From contig NW_005179024.1 in the NCBI RefSeq assembly GCF_000350225.1, forward strand, positions 1 through 64,000: a stretch of 64,000 bases of DNA. The letters run 5' to 3'. The position numbers and the translations under genes were made by a program. Below, piece by piece: positions 23,090 to 32,745 of this stretch. The notes beneath the pieces were generated by a model. That model was not told the origin of the DNA. It saw only the letters and a list, made by a program, of their open reading frames with translations, and ran no database searches. Source of the stretch: Chondrus crispus (Eukaryota > Rhodophyta > Florideophyceae > Gigartinales > Gigartinaceae). The number at the start of each line of letters is the position of its first letter. Position 1 is the stretch's first letter.

Positions 23090-23097
23090 TATAAATA
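23090..23097 (+). promoter_or_regulatory. TATA box (TATAAATA)
   Basis: A consensus TATA box 133 bp upstream of the ATG of the 517-aa gene. It implies transcription starting near 23120 and a leader of about 110 nt. Confidence 0.6.
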
Positions 23098-23229
23098 GAT
23101 ACCCCTCCTCACTGATCTCAAAGTTGCCCCTTCGAGCCCTCCCAACATCCTCATGCTTTTTCCGCTTCTGCTCGTTCTCCTCGCTTCGCCTCAGTCCTCA
23201 CCCCTCGCTTTGTATCCTCAAGTCTTAAC

Positions 23230-24783
23230 ATGCCCAGGTACGCAAGCCACGCTGCAACGCGCCAGGCCGCTCATGATCAAATCGACACCATGTTCTCCGG
23301 CGGCCACGCAGACGACTTGGACAGCTCCAGTACCTCTCTGCATCTAGACGAAGGCAATCCCAGCCTCAAGGTTGAAGGCAAGAACGTCTGGATCTATCAT
23401 GGCACCAGCAGGAAATACCAATTGCGCAAGCTTTCCGACCTCACCACCGATGACCGTGTATTCACGCCAAGTGGTCATATCATTATTTCCGCTGCCGTCA
23501 TCAAGTTATATAAAGCCATTACCGGGGCTCTCGATGACAAGGGCTTTCGTCTGGACGGAAAGTTTGATTGCGCGAACGCCTACATCAAGACCGACATATC
23601 AAGGTCCAAGTTCGGCAATTTGCCCGAGGTCGAGGCAGACAACTGGTGTCCTTATTACTACAGGCACTCATCTAAGCTAAAAGGAAACCTCCTCTACGAC
23701 AACACTCTTCCCGCCGCCCCCGCCGACCCTCCCAACAGGCGCGTTTTGTGCATTAACGTCAAGAAAGCAGGTGATCTATCCGAGCTTCTTCCCGATGGCC
23801 ACGTGGTCTACTTGGGAGGTGACCATGGAGAAAAGGACCTCCCTTGCCACCAACCTCGCTCCCTCGCTCCCAATCCGCACGCAAAGTACGTGCAGTACAA
23901 ACCTCACGCCCCGCTTCTAGGGCCCGGTGGCGTCGACAAGGGGGATCTCTACATCTCCTCTCCCTTCCCGCAGACTTGGAGAGCAACTGAACGTGGCCGC
24001 AATGTTGCCCTCGCAAGACTTCACAGTGGCCACTTCTTCTACTGGTCAACGAATTGGTCTCCGTCTCCTGGAAACCAGATCTCCCCCCTTCCTTTTCATG
24101 AAATCCCAACGGATTCTTTTCGGGATCCAGCAGGAGTCAGATTTCAGTCTTGGCCCATCTACGTTGATGATGAGGTAGTACAGCAATATGACATGTTTCA
24201 AGGAGCTTGGGTTATGCGCGGTACTCACTTGGTCCTGCACGTCAACGATCAAGACTACCCTGCTGGTGTGTTGGATCGTCTTCGAGGTGGGTTCTTCCGT
24301 ACCTGTTCAAAAGAGGTTGTTCCATCCTTCGATCGCATATTGTCACGTCTGCTTAAAGCAAAGCAGTCTGTGGAGCGGCATGGAGGCAAAATGTTTGGTT
24401 TCATCGACAAGCCAGGCGGAATCGTTCAGTGCGACATTCAAAGTCTTGCCACGTATCTCAGACTTCCCCTCGACGCTCTCCTAGCTTTTATCCCGGTTTA
24501 CGCCTCTTCGTTCCAGTTGTTCCGAGGCACCGTCAACTTTCTTTGCATGGAGGAGATGACAGGAGTCTTTGAAATCACCAAGCCGTTGCCTACGGGCCCA
24601 TGGATGCGCGGTCAGTTGCACGACACCGGAACCGGCTTGCTTTATTTGTACTCAAACGACAAGTACTTTAGCGTTACCAGCAGAGACGGAGTCTCATGGA
24701 TGACGGAATACACTGGTCCAGGTCTCTCGCTTAGGAAGGACCTAGTGCTAGCACCTGTCATAGCGGGCGTTTACACTTCCTAG
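23230..24783 (+). CDS. Unknown intact 517-aa protein
   Basis: An uninterrupted ATG-to-TAG frame with a consensus TATA box upstream and AATAAA downstream (25023). Composition is that of a normal globular protein: moderate charge, many Tyr/Trp/Gly, no low complexity, no transmembrane segment or signal peptide. Short distinctive words are VWIYHGTSRKYQ, RRVLCINVKKAG, HSGHFFYWS and QCDIQSLATYLRLPLD. I recognise no domain. Placement inside a repeat-rich segment and between two copies of an AT-rich direct repeat suggests it may belong to a mobile element, but that is inference. It is one of the few clearly intact genes in the window. Confidence 0.75.
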   Translation: MPRYASHAATRQAAHDQIDTMFSGGHADDLDSSSTSLHLDEGNPSLKVEGKNVWIYHGTSRKYQLRKLSDLTTDDRVFTPSGHIIISAAVIKLYKAITGALDDKGFRLDGKFDCANAYIKTDISRSKFGNLPEVEADNWCPYYYRHSSKLKGNLLYDNTLPAAPADPPNRRVLCINVKKAGDLSELLPDGHVVYLGGDHGEKDLPCHQPRSLAPNPHAKYVQYKPHAPLLGPGGVDKGDLYISSPFPQTWRATERGRNVALARLHSGHFFYWSTNWSPSPGNQISPLPFHEIPTDSFRDPAGVRFQSWPIYVDDEVVQQYDMFQGAWVMRGTHLVLHVNDQDYPAGVLDRLRGGFFRTCSKEVVPSFDRILSRLLKAKQSVERHGGKMFGFIDKPGGIVQCDIQSLATYLRLPLDALLAFIPVYASSFQLFRGTVNFLCMEEMTGVFEITKPLPTGPWMRGQLHDTGTGLLYLYSNDKYFSVTSRDGVSWMTEYTGPGLSLRKDLVLAPVIAGVYTS

Positions 24784-25022
24784 GGGCAGCCCCCTCTGCT
24801 GCTCGAAACATGTAGACCAATTGAAGTAAGATCGGTACTTTAGACTATGGACTCAATGGTAGGTATTGCATGCAGGCACACAGGCACTCGTCCACTTTTA
24901 CTGCCCCTTACATCTAGAAAAAGAAGAACTGTACTGCATCCCGCACCAGGAGCAACCAACCGCCAGACCAAAAAAAAGCGAAGGATGGAGGGGTAGAGCG
25001 CAAGCAGCTAGAACGTATGAAA

Positions 25023-25028
25023 AATAAA
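25023..25028 (+). terminator. AATAAA polyadenylation signal
   Basis: 240 bp downstream of the stop of the 517-aa gene and 50 bp before the end of the convergent small gene. Confidence 0.4.
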
Positions 25029-25074
25029 CAGTGAGAAGCAATGAGCCAGATCGTGTTTATTCGCAACAGACTGA

Positions 25075-25500
25075 TTAGTAGTGCGTTTCTGGAGTAACTG
25101 GCTCTAGCATTTCATCCAATTCTTCGTCATCTATATCATCCATCTCCATGCTCTGATCACTGTCTTCGTCACATACTCCTACATCTTCTCCATAAATTTC
25201 TTCGTAGAAGCCAAGCATCCTATTGATCTCACCACTGCCAAAAGTGTACAGTGCGGTCTCCATCCAAATGATTTCGTTGTACTCTCCGTTTTGTCGAAAT
25301 GAGACGTCAATTTCCGCAAGTACCAATTCTGGCATTTCAAAGCAGTTGTACATGTCGGTCACGCGGCGAAGGTAGTTAAAAGCGTCCCTCGCTTCCGCAG
25401 AGAACACCTCGTTTATCGGCGGAAGATCATCTTGAATGGCCTCTTCCAAAACGGGCGTGGAGTGTCTACCGTCGGGATGCACCGCCAGAAGAAGGTTCAT
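25075..25500 (-). CDS. Small acidic protein, unknown; possibly a last exon
   Basis: 141 codons from the first in-frame ATG (25500). The C-terminal 35 residues are strongly acidic (SMEMDDIDDEELDEML). The same frame stays open upstream to about 25590 without an ATG, encoding KKCLGISNADLEYRFL and KLLYSWLAAAEK. A second copy of this upstream part exists at about 29205-29290 with matching peptide content. The true gene therefore probably extends upstream through an exon I cannot place, or the 5' end is truncated. Function unknown. Confidence 0.5.
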   Translation of the reverse strand: MNLLLAVHPDGRHSTPVLEEAIQDDLPPINEVFSAEARDAFNYLRRVTDMYNCFEMPELVLAEIDVSFRQNGEYNEIIWMETALYTFGSGEINRMLGFYEEIYGEDVGVCDEDSDQSMEMDDIDDEELDEMLEPVTPETHY

Positions 25501-25639
25501 GGCTGTCTTCTCGGCGGCTGCCAACCAGCTGTACAACAATTTAACCAAAAAACGGTATTCTAGGTCAGCGTTGCTAATGCCCAGGCATTTTTTATTTCTA
25601 CTGCGCCCCCCTCCCCCCTCCGTACAGTACTCTACCGTG

Positions 25640-26060
25640 GTCGTACTTCCTTTTAAACTTCTATCCTTCTATACTTTTACACTTCTGAACTTCTCTGCTT
25701 TTAAAATTCTATTCTTCCATACTTCCCTGTTCTAAACTTATATACAACTATCCCGCTCTGCTTTTAAAATTCTGCTTCTTACTTCTATACCGCTCTGCTT
25801 TTAAACTTCTATACTTCCATAATTCTCTGCATTCAAACGCCTCTGCCTCTGTGCTTCTATACATCTCTACTTTTAAACTTCTCTGCTTTTCTGTGTCGAA
25901 ACTTCTCTGCTTCTCTGCTTCTAAACTTCTATACTTTTATACTTCTTATTCTTCTATACTATCATACTCTTATACTTCTAAACTTCCATTCTTCTATACT
26001 TCTCTGCTTTCGTACTTCTATACTGCTCTGCTTTTAAACTTGTATACTTCTTAGTTATGG
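25640..26060 (+). repeat. Degenerate CTTCTATACTT satellite
   Basis: Loose repetition of CTTCT(A/G)TACTT, CTCTGCTTTTAAA and TTCCATACTTC words of 10-13 bp over about 420 bp. It gives spurious Leu/Phe/Tyr-rich frames. Confidence 0.8.
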
Positions 26061-26064
26061 GTTT

Positions 26065-26250
26065 CACGGGATTCGCGGGATTCGCCCTAATCCCTGCTAA
26101 TCCCACGATGGGCTAATCCCACTTTTCTGCTAATCGCATTTGTTTGAAATTACATTAATTTAAAAAATTGCAAATTCCATTTGAATATTTCAAATTACAC
26201 TAATGTTTTCCAAATGTTTCTTTTTATAAAAATGGGGCTCGGGGTGAATT
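26065..26250 (+). repeat. TAATCCC tract followed by AT-rich direct repeat copy 2
   Basis: 26070-26130 has GGGATTCG and CTAATCCC words. From about 26145 the sequence matches 22855-22966 (CATTTGTTTGAAATTAC ... AAATGGGGCTCGGGGTGAA). In both places TAATCCC-type DNA or unrelated sequence precedes it. Confidence 0.7.
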
Positions 26251-26506
26251 AGTATTACTTTTGCGTAACAGGACTATTGCTGCTAATTGTAATATTCTTT
26301 AGTACTTGGTGATGTGCTAATTGCTTTTTCCATTCCCACAGTACTTCATCGTAATTTGTAATGTCGTTTGGGTATAGGGAATATGCCTTACTCTATATTA
26401 TAAAAGGGAATATCTCCTAATTATCTGTGAAAACCTGGTTCTACCCTGTGCGTATATTACTTTTCCACTTCTGCCCAAAGACTGGGCTTCGGCTTGCATC
26501 GCGTGG

Positions 26507-28741
26507 TTATCCGGTAACATCCATTGCCATTTGTGTAGCAAATGCATCATGACGCATACTGTCTGGGCAAATCCAGGACAACGACAGATTCAGTTTCGAT
26601 CCTGCTGCGATTCCACACGGAAGCATCACGAAAATGCGAATTCCACTGCTATCTAATTGCACGAGGCATTTCTGGAAGGAACGGCATCCAGATGCCTGCA
26701 TATCGTTGATGCGCGTTGTGTCTGGATTCAAATCTGTTACGTCCGAGGGGTACCCCAACATCGTCCCCACTAGCGTCTTTTGAGTTTGGCCCTTCAGAAA
26801 CTTGTGCGTATAATACTGCGTGATTCTGTCTTCCATCTGTATGCCACGGTGGTATTTGAGTGTGAAGTTGTTGTTCTCAATCTCCTCCATGATTTTCTCT
26901 CTTGTAAGATATCTGCGTGTTCGTCGCTGTGCATCCTTCCGTAGCTGTGCTTTCAGCTGTATGTGGTTGATCAGATCTGGCCCACGATGGACTGGAGAGG
27001 TAATCAAAGCACAGGCTTCTTCATCCTGGAGGTGGTGAGGGAGGATCTCTGCACAGAACACAAAACTTGGAACACTATTCACGTCATCGGGTGCCATTTG
27101 GTTCAAAAAGCACATGGGCACGCCTCTGTCTTCGGCGTACCTAGCGCAGGCGATGTTTGCCGCCTTTTCCATCGACGAAATCAGTACGGACGCCCTTTTG
27201 GTGCGCACCCGAGGCGACACAGATATCCCCATGTGTTCTTGTGCATCAACGTTCAACTCGTGATAGTCAACGTATTCTTCTTCTTCCACGGCCTGAGGAA
27301 ATGTTTGGTTCACCAGGTTATAGATACGCTTCAAATCGTTCATCTCCTCTGATTGTATCTGCTCTTCAGCCTCCACGTACGACAATATCTTCGGCTTTGA
27401 GATGCGAGATAAGCATATGTGATAATCCGAATCGTTGATCATGCCATTCGAAATTGGGAAACGTACCGTGAGGGTGCAGCTTCCCCGCCACCATGCCAGA
27501 CTCGCCATTCTCGCAATAGCTTTTGGGAGCATCGTCATGTTTCCCGTTGGCAAGAAGTGCGTCCGCCCTCTCTCCATCGCTCCGCTCAGCAGAAGACTGT
27601 TCAGGTCATGACCGATGTATCTCGTTACGTCTGATATATGCACAAACACATAATCTTGTTCACAATCTGCGTGCCTCCTGCCTACGCTTTCTCCATCCCT
27701 TTCAAATTTCCCAATCGATACGGCGACGTTTCTGTTGTTTCTGTCCGCATGGTGGATAGAGTACGCGATGTGGTGACTGAATGTATGTCGCCATTCCGCG
27801 TCTTCGTCTGCTCTCCCATCCTCTTCAAAAAACATGGTTTCGGCGTACTCGACTTGTTGCGTACTGGCTTCACTTTCTAGGCACAACGCCCCCGCCATGA
27901 GTACTTTTTCGTCAAACGTATCCCGGATCCCCAGCTCCTTGCAAATGCTTGCGGCAAACTGCCGAGTTATATCCAAGTTCATCAAAGACATACTCAGCCT
28001 CTTGCGATCTACCTCCTGAAAATGTTTCGTTGCTTCCAAGGTACTCAACAAATCTGAATCGTATGTTATCATGCCGCGGGCATCATGCGGGCTGAAGCTG
28101 CAGTTCTGGAGGCATGTGATGGTCTCCATATACGTGTCATACGCTACATTCGAACTGAATATCTCTATATCCCCAGAGTATACCGATTGCGCCAAGGTAT
28201 ACCACGCCACAGCCGGTTGCGTAGGGGTAGTGGCGCTGTCTGCATTCAACGCCTCGTTAGCCTTGTAAAACATTTCATACGGGTTCAGATACGGATTTGG
28301 ATCGACTTGGGTCACTCTGGCGTCGCAGTTCAGCACTATAGCAGCAGCGAAGAGGACGGATGGCGCAGTGGCTCTTCCTGAGAACAGACGTGACGCCACG
28401 CGATTCAACGTCACAGCTCCATCCTCCATGAATGTATGATTTGATATGCGCACACCGCTTGCTAGACACAATCCATTCTTTTCAATTCCTTCAATAGTCC
28501 TTTCCTGCACTCCAAGCTTACTTCTTCCCTTTCTCCAGATTACGTGTAAAATTTTGATTTGCTCAAGGCTAGCTCTAGTCCCGAACCATCCCTTCACTTC
28601 AAGTATGTCGTTCCCATCTTCAGTCGAACACCAAACTTGTCCAACTCTGGCATACCTCCCTTGCACACCGAGTGACATCTGTACTTCGGGGATTGCTGTA
28701 AATAACACAATATCTCCGACATTAAGACGTGATGAAGGCAT
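26507..28741 (-). CDS. RNase II (RNB)-like protein, catalytic residues apparently lost
   Basis: 744 aa from the ATG at 28741. Residues ~365-470 match the RNB exoribonuclease core: VHISDVTRYI, then MERGRTHFLP, then MTMLPKAIARMASL, a beta region CTLTVRFPIS and KILSYVEAEEQ. Later come SSMEKAANIACARYAEDRG and ITSPVHRGPDLINHIQLKA, the counterparts of the family's helical and SPIRRYxDLxxH motifs. Active RNB enzymes carry clustered Asp (D-x-D-D-A) just before the VHIADV strand. Here the equivalent stretch reads YSIHHADRN, with His-His where the metal-binding Asp pair is expected, and the RR of the SPIRRY motif is HR. I infer an RNA-binding pseudoenzyme or a decaying gene. The frame is fully intact. 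The N-terminal ~330 residues are unrecognised, as in organellar RNase II-like proteins. Confidence 0.75.
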   Translation of the reverse strand: MPSSRLNVGDIVLFTAIPEVQMSLGVQGRYARVGQVWCSTEDGNDILEVKGWFGTRASLEQIKILHVIWRKGRSKLGVQERTIEGIEKNGLCLASGVRISNHTFMEDGAVTLNRVASRLFSGRATAPSVLFAAAIVLNCDARVTQVDPNPYLNPYEMFYKANEALNADSATTPTQPAVAWYTLAQSVYSGDIEIFSSNVAYDTYMETITCLQNCSFSPHDARGMITYDSDLLSTLEATKHFQEVDRKRLSMSLMNLDITRQFAASICKELGIRDTFDEKVLMAGALCLESEASTQQVEYAETMFFEEDGRADEDAEWRHTFSHHIAYSIHHADRNNRNVAVSIGKFERDGESVGRRHADCEQDYVFVHISDVTRYIGHDLNSLLLSGAMERGRTHFLPTGNMTMLPKAIARMASLAWWRGSCTLTVRFPISNGMINDSDYHICLSRISKPKILSYVEAEEQIQSEEMNDLKRIYNLVNQTFPQAVEEEEYVDYHELNVDAQEHMGISVSPRVRTKRASVLISSMEKAANIACARYAEDRGVPMCFLNQMAPDDVNSVPSFVFCAEILPHHLQDEEACALITSPVHRGPDLINHIQLKAQLRKDAQRRTRRYLTREKIMEEIENNNFTLKYHRGIQMEDRITQYYTHKFLKGQTQKTLVGTMLGYPSDVTDLNPDTTRINDMQASGCRSFQKCLVQLDSSGIRIFVMLPCGIAAGSKLNLSLSWICPDSMRHDAFATQMAMDVTG

Positions 28742-29197
28742 TCTCTCACAGATATATCGTCCTTCTATACAAAAACAACGAGTAAACGTGCGCAAGTGGT
28801 AGCTCTTTCTCTCTCTCTCTAAATCTCTCTCTCCACCTCAGAATCGTTTCCTCATGTAAGTTCTACTAAGCTCTACTTATGAAGATATCAAAAAAGCTAT
28901 TCTACTCCAAGTCAATGACGCACCCATCTAAAACTTGTGCCGTATGGAATGCGGTTCATCGCTCAAACGCCAAAACCGCCCAATGAAGAAAATTGCACAC
29001 ATTGAAAATACGCAACCGCTCCTATCGTCATGCTCCTATTGTAATGTTTTCCCCAAACGTAATAATAACCGCCTTTTCCCATTGCTCTTAAATATCTTCC
29101 TCTTTCAGGCAACATGCCATTCATGGCTCTTACAACAATTTAACAAATTGTTATTTTAAGTATCATCCTCTTTCAGGTAACATGCCATTCGTAGCTT
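28742..29197. other. Intergenic, nothing recognised
   Basis: A CT-rich stretch (28805-28845) lies just upstream of the RNB-like gene. Two similar words (CAACATGCCATTC at 29110 and AACATGCCATTCG at 29178) form a short direct repeat. Confidence 0.4.
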
Positions 29198-29380
29198 TTA
29201 CCTTCTTTTCGGCGGCTGGCAACCAGCTGTACAACAATTTAACAAAAAACGGTACTCTAGGTCAGCGTTGCTAATGCCCACGCAGTTTTTATTATTTATA
29301 TGAAATATCCCCCTCTTGGCCCCAAGAAAGTACATAGGTTGAAGTAAACTGATCAGAATGTTCTTTTCCATGTTGCCCAC
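29198..29380 (-). pseudogene. Truncated copy of the 5' part of the 25-kb small gene
   Basis: 29205-29290 is a near copy of 25508-25590, including GGCAACCAGCTGTACAACAA and GGTCAGCGTTGCTAATGCCC. In the minus frame it encodes CVGISNADLEYRFL like the 25-kb copy, then diverges. It therefore marks a partial duplication of that gene. Confidence 0.6.
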
Positions 29381-29643
29381 TACCTAGGGCGGGAAAATTG
29401 CGCGACACAACTATCTATACTCCTACAACCAGGCTCATTCAGCATGCAGTCGAGAGCCTGCCTTTAAATCCCCATGTAGACGCTCTTGAACCCCTTCTTT
29501 TCCGCTGTCCCTGACTTCCCAAATAGAAAATATCTTTTACAGGACACCCTCACCAGTAAGGCGCGAGGTTTACTCTCCGCTGCGCGCAGGCTCTACTTTT
29601 ACAACAAGTACTACCAACTTTTCAAGGCATTCCTACTTCGACC

Positions 29644-30777
29644 CTAGTCAGATTTCTTCTCCTCATACTCATCTAAATCTGGTGTTACCTCCTGTTCCTG
29701 GGTATCAGGGATTGGCAATTGGACAAGATTCCCACCTGAAGGCCCAACAGCAGCTTTCGCGGTCGAGCTACCCTCTTTGAGAATTTGCACTGGCTGAGTA
29801 GCAGGTACTCCCTCCTTCATTACAACATCATCCCCTTCCCCATCGGCTTCCACATCATCCACATAACCGTCATCCCCATCCACATCCCCTTCGCCGACAA
29901 CCTCGCCGGTTGCATCATCCTCACCTTCATTTACGTCCTCGTCCGTATCGTCGTCCAGGTTGGTCTTCATAATGGGATCAAACTTTTGGAGCATATGAAC
30001 ACCATCCTCTAAGCGATGGCTCATTGGCACGAAATACAGGTGATATCGAAGGCAGCTCCCGTCCCCTGCTGAATCTCCATATCCGGCACCAGCATGAAAC
30101 ATGTCCCCACGACCGACGAAGATAGAGTACGGCGGTATCCTGAGGATTCCTGCCACACTCCCTTTCGACATAGCGCGAATACCTCGTTCTGGGGCCATCG
30201 ATACCGTCTTATGCGAAAACGGACAAACCCAGACCGGCACTTCTAAACTGCCTGTGGTAATAGTAAAGTAACCGGGGTTTCTCTTGCCACGAACGGTGTC
30301 CGTTCTGCTCATAGAAGGAAAATCCGTATGCAGTGCCTGGCGCTTGCACCCTTTCGCCGTCAGCAACCACCGCCCACCGGTCTTCGGAATATACATCTCC
30401 TCGCTACCGCTCTTATTTTTCCATACCACCAACGCCGCCAGCGCTTGCGAAATACGGATGTCCAAAAGCGCTCTCAGCCGAGCAGTCAGCACCGTGCTTG
30501 CGTTTTGCTCTAGATGAGTAGTCACTCCGAAATTGGTAGTGGTGTAGCGAGCAATCCCTTTCTCACCCTTCACAGCATCGACATCGAAACCCTCATTCAC
30601 AATCCAATTCCACACCGTGCGATTGTCGGGATCCCTCAGAGCCTGAGCGCCAGGAAAAGAGGCCTGCACTTCAGCCCGAAGACGTGAGAAAACATACCGG
30701 TCCCCATCCATCTGCGGTATTGTCACCGACCCCACCTTCTCCGGGTTGCGTCCATCATCCAGAAAGTTGCTCAGAAC
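29644..30777 (-). CDS. 2-oxoglutarate/Fe(II) oxygenase-like domain (C-terminal part of ParB-oxygenase frame)
   Basis: Codons continue in the same frame as the ParB-like frame upstream, separated only by TGA 30778-30780. The first ATG is at 30711. Counting from codon 30735, the jelly-roll markers are H136-T-D138 in RQALHTDFP, H214 in RGDMFHAGAGYG and R230 in CLRYHLYF. Spacing and order fit the H-x-D...H...R metal and 2-oxoglutarate ligands. The segment between has beta-rich character (GYFTITTGSLEVPVWV, RIPPYSIFVG). The C-terminal ~100 residues are acidic (DDDTDEDVNEGEDD). Substrate is not determinable from sequence. TET/JBP or AlkB-type DNA oxidation is attractive given the ParB and methyltransferase neighbours, but protein hydroxylation is possible. 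A degenerate relic of the same domain lies at 39049-39231. Confidence 0.6.
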   Translation of the reverse strand, partial: VLSNFLDDGRNPEKVGSVTIPQMDGDRYVFSRLRAEVQASFPGAQALRDPDNRTVWNWIVNEGFDVDAVKGEKGIARYTTTNFGVTTHLEQNASTVLTARLRALLDIRISQALAALVVWKNKSGSEEMYIPKTGGRWLLTAKGCKRQALHTDFPSMSRTDTVRGKRNPGYFTITTGSLEVPVWVCPFSHKTVSMAPERGIRAMSKGSVAGILRIPPYSIFVGRGDMFHAGAGYGDSAGDGSCLRYHLYFVPMSHRLEDGVHMLQKFDPIMKTNLDDDTDEDVNEGEDDATGEVVGEGDVDGDDGYVDDVEADGEGDDVVMKEGVPATQPVQILKEGSSTAKAAVGPSGGNLVQLPIPDTQEQEVTPDLDEYEEKKSD

Positions 30778-32745
30778 TCAGTACCCCTGAGATTCAAGCT
30801 CTCCTCGTTTCTCAGCGAAATATGCGAGAGCAGCGTAGTCATTTGCAATAGCAGACGCCCAAGGAAGCAGGTTCTTGGGGACTTCAGTAAAGCGTTCATC
30901 GCCATCGGGAACGACCTCTTCTTGTGGATGATCGACGAGGTAGTTCAGCGCTGCACGCCAGAAGACCAAGTGGTGATTATCTCGAAGCACATCGGCTGCA
31001 CTGTTAAAAAACACGTTCGCCCGGTGTTCATGCGGAACGAGTATCGTCTCCAAAAACGGCATAGCATGACCAATAGGGTTCTTCTTTGGCCATTGACTAG
31101 GGAATAGAAAAGCAAACCGGCACCATTGCGGATGCTCTAAACCTTCGTATGGAACCGGGTCGTCATACCCTATTGGCAGTACAGCTGCAACTTCATCTTT
31201 AAAGCCGCTTCCATCCGTGGAGGCAAACTTCCCTTCATCTCGAACAGTTTCCTTTTCCGGACGAGAGACGACATCCAGACCAAGGGCATCCATAATCCGA
31301 ATGACCTCGTTCTCAGGCAAGCCTTCTAGAGCACGCACCAGATCATCTCGCGGCATATACCCGGACCCCTCATCCGTGGCAGCAGGATTGACATCATCTT
31401 TCCCCGTCCCCGCAATCTTCGGCTTTTTTCTCTGTCTTCCCCTTCCGGAGTCGGGCTCGAAATCCTCTTCATCTTCCTCGCGCTCGCTGTAGTTCCGCTT
31501 TTTACTCTTTCGCTTAGGTCGCTGACTGGAGCGTTCAGTTTGCTTGGTCCCATTCCCTTGTGGCTGTTTCGGCTCCTTAGCCAGCTCAGAGTTCTGGGCA
31601 GGGTCCGGAGTCTGCTTCGGCCGCAATGAATCTCCTGGTTTGGAATTGGGAGGTGTTCCTCGAGGCGACTCCGATTCTTGCTCATGGTCGCCATCATTCC
31701 TCCCTGACGATTCTGAGTTAGTGAGGGTTATACATCCTCCCTCCACCTCCGAATCTGATTCCGACTCAGCCTCGTAGTCTTCGACTCCAGGCAATGCCTT
31801 CAGACGCTTCTTCAGATTCGTCAGCTTGGTTTTCATAACGCCCTTCATCTTCTGACCTTCGTCAAACCTTCCCATGCCCGTCCGAATGCTCTCTCCAACT
31901 GTTACCTTCGTCTTTCCTACCGTACGCTGCAAAAACTCACGGACGGGCCACCCGCAGAACTCTGCAGCTTTTTTGACCTCACCGTATTGTTCGGCCACTG
32001 CATTGTAGAATGCTCTGCTTAGTCGATCAAACCTTCCAGTGGCCCTCCATCCAGTTTGGTTTGCAGTTTCAATTCTCTGCTTCACGCACTGCAGTCCAAG
32101 CCTGAACCCTTCCAAGTCCATACCAAGGAGAACATCGGATGCCACGTGACTAAGATTCAAATTCAATTGAGTGTTCGTCTCCTCTAAAAAGATATCAAAC
32201 ATGGCCTGGTTCTGAGCAAGTTTCAGGCCAATCATTCCGTAACGTTGCAACTGCCTCATCTTCTGCTTCCCCAAAGTCTTTCCGGCGAAGAGGGCAGTCG
32301 CCAGATGGGAAGAATTAGATGCGCGAATATCAACGTCTTCTCTGGCATCAAGCGTCCTTGCTAAAGACACACAAGCATGAATCTGGTCCTGCAAGGTCAT
32401 CTCTCTGTTCGTAGAGGTACTCTTGTTCAAAAAGGCACCAATGCTAACAATCTCCGCAGAGTGGAGACACGGAACATCTCGACGAGGAATCCACAGCGTC
32501 ACTTTGACAGTTTGGATTCTCTCTCTGATGATCACGATGAGCCGGTGCCGCCCATCAATCAACCACACCTCCCTGGTGATCTTCCCATTCGTAATCATCT
32601 CTTCAGCCAAGGCACAGGTTAACCCGTTGCCCTCCTTCAGTGTTACCGATAGCGTGCCGGAGCTGGTCATGTATCCATTTTCTTTGATTGACTGGCGCAT
32701 CTCTCTGAGGTGCTCCTCATCCACCAAACGAATGCTCTGCTTTGG
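30778..32745 (-). CDS. ParB-like DNA-binding domain protein (middle part of the frame)
   Basis: A 655-codon segment bounded by two in-frame stops: TAG at 32746-32748 upstream and its own TGA at 30778-30780. The ParB/sulfiredoxin-type fold begins before the TAG (ILEIDVSLIS) and continues after it (PKQSIRLVDEEHLREMRQSI), with the diagnostic strand EVWLIDGRHRLIVIIRE about 55-70 residues on. A helical region follows (KMRQLQRYGMIGLKLAQNQ, then EVKKAAEFCGWPVREFLQR), helix-turn-helix-like. A long charged linker with nuclear-localisation-like clusters (RPKRKSKKRN, GRQRKKPK) comes next, then a globular Trp-rich part (LEHPQWCRFAFLFPSQWP). In phages, ParB-like domains accompany DNA methylases and base-modification enzymes, which fits the neighbours. 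With the flanking frames this would be one ~1270-residue protein. Confidence 0.7.
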   Translation of the reverse strand, partial: PKQSIRLVDEEHLREMRQSIKENGYMTSSGTLSVTLKEGNGLTCALAEEMITNGKITREVWLIDGRHRLIVIIRERIQTVKVTLWIPRRDVPCLHSAEIVSIGAFLNKSTSTNREMTLQDQIHACVSLARTLDAREDVDIRASNSSHLATALFAGKTLGKQKMRQLQRYGMIGLKLAQNQAMFDIFLEETNTQLNLNLSHVASDVLLGMDLEGFRLGLQCVKQRIETANQTGWRATGRFDRLSRAFYNAVAEQYGEVKKAAEFCGWPVREFLQRTVGKTKVTVGESIRTGMGRFDEGQKMKGVMKTKLTNLKKRLKALPGVEDYEAESESDSEVEGGCITLTNSESSGRNDGDHEQESESPRGTPPNSKPGDSLRPKQTPDPAQNSELAKEPKQPQGNGTKQTERSSQRPKRKSKKRNYSEREEDEEDFEPDSGRGRQRKKPKIAGTGKDDVNPAATDEGSGYMPRDDLVRALEGLPENEVIRIMDALGLDVVSRPEKETVRDEGKFASTDGSGFKDEVAAVLPIGYDDPVPYEGLEHPQWCRFAFLFPSQWPKKNPIGHAMPFLETILVPHEHRANVFFNSAADVLRDNHHLVFWRAALNYLVDHPQEEVVPDGDERFTEVPKNLLPWASAIANDYAALAYFAEKRGELESQGY

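Noticed and set aside
30705-30850. Intron joining the ParB-like and oxygenase parts across the TGA
   Set aside because: GT...AG pairs near the stop (for example 73 nt ending at CCGCAG) are not multiples of three and would break the open frame on one side.
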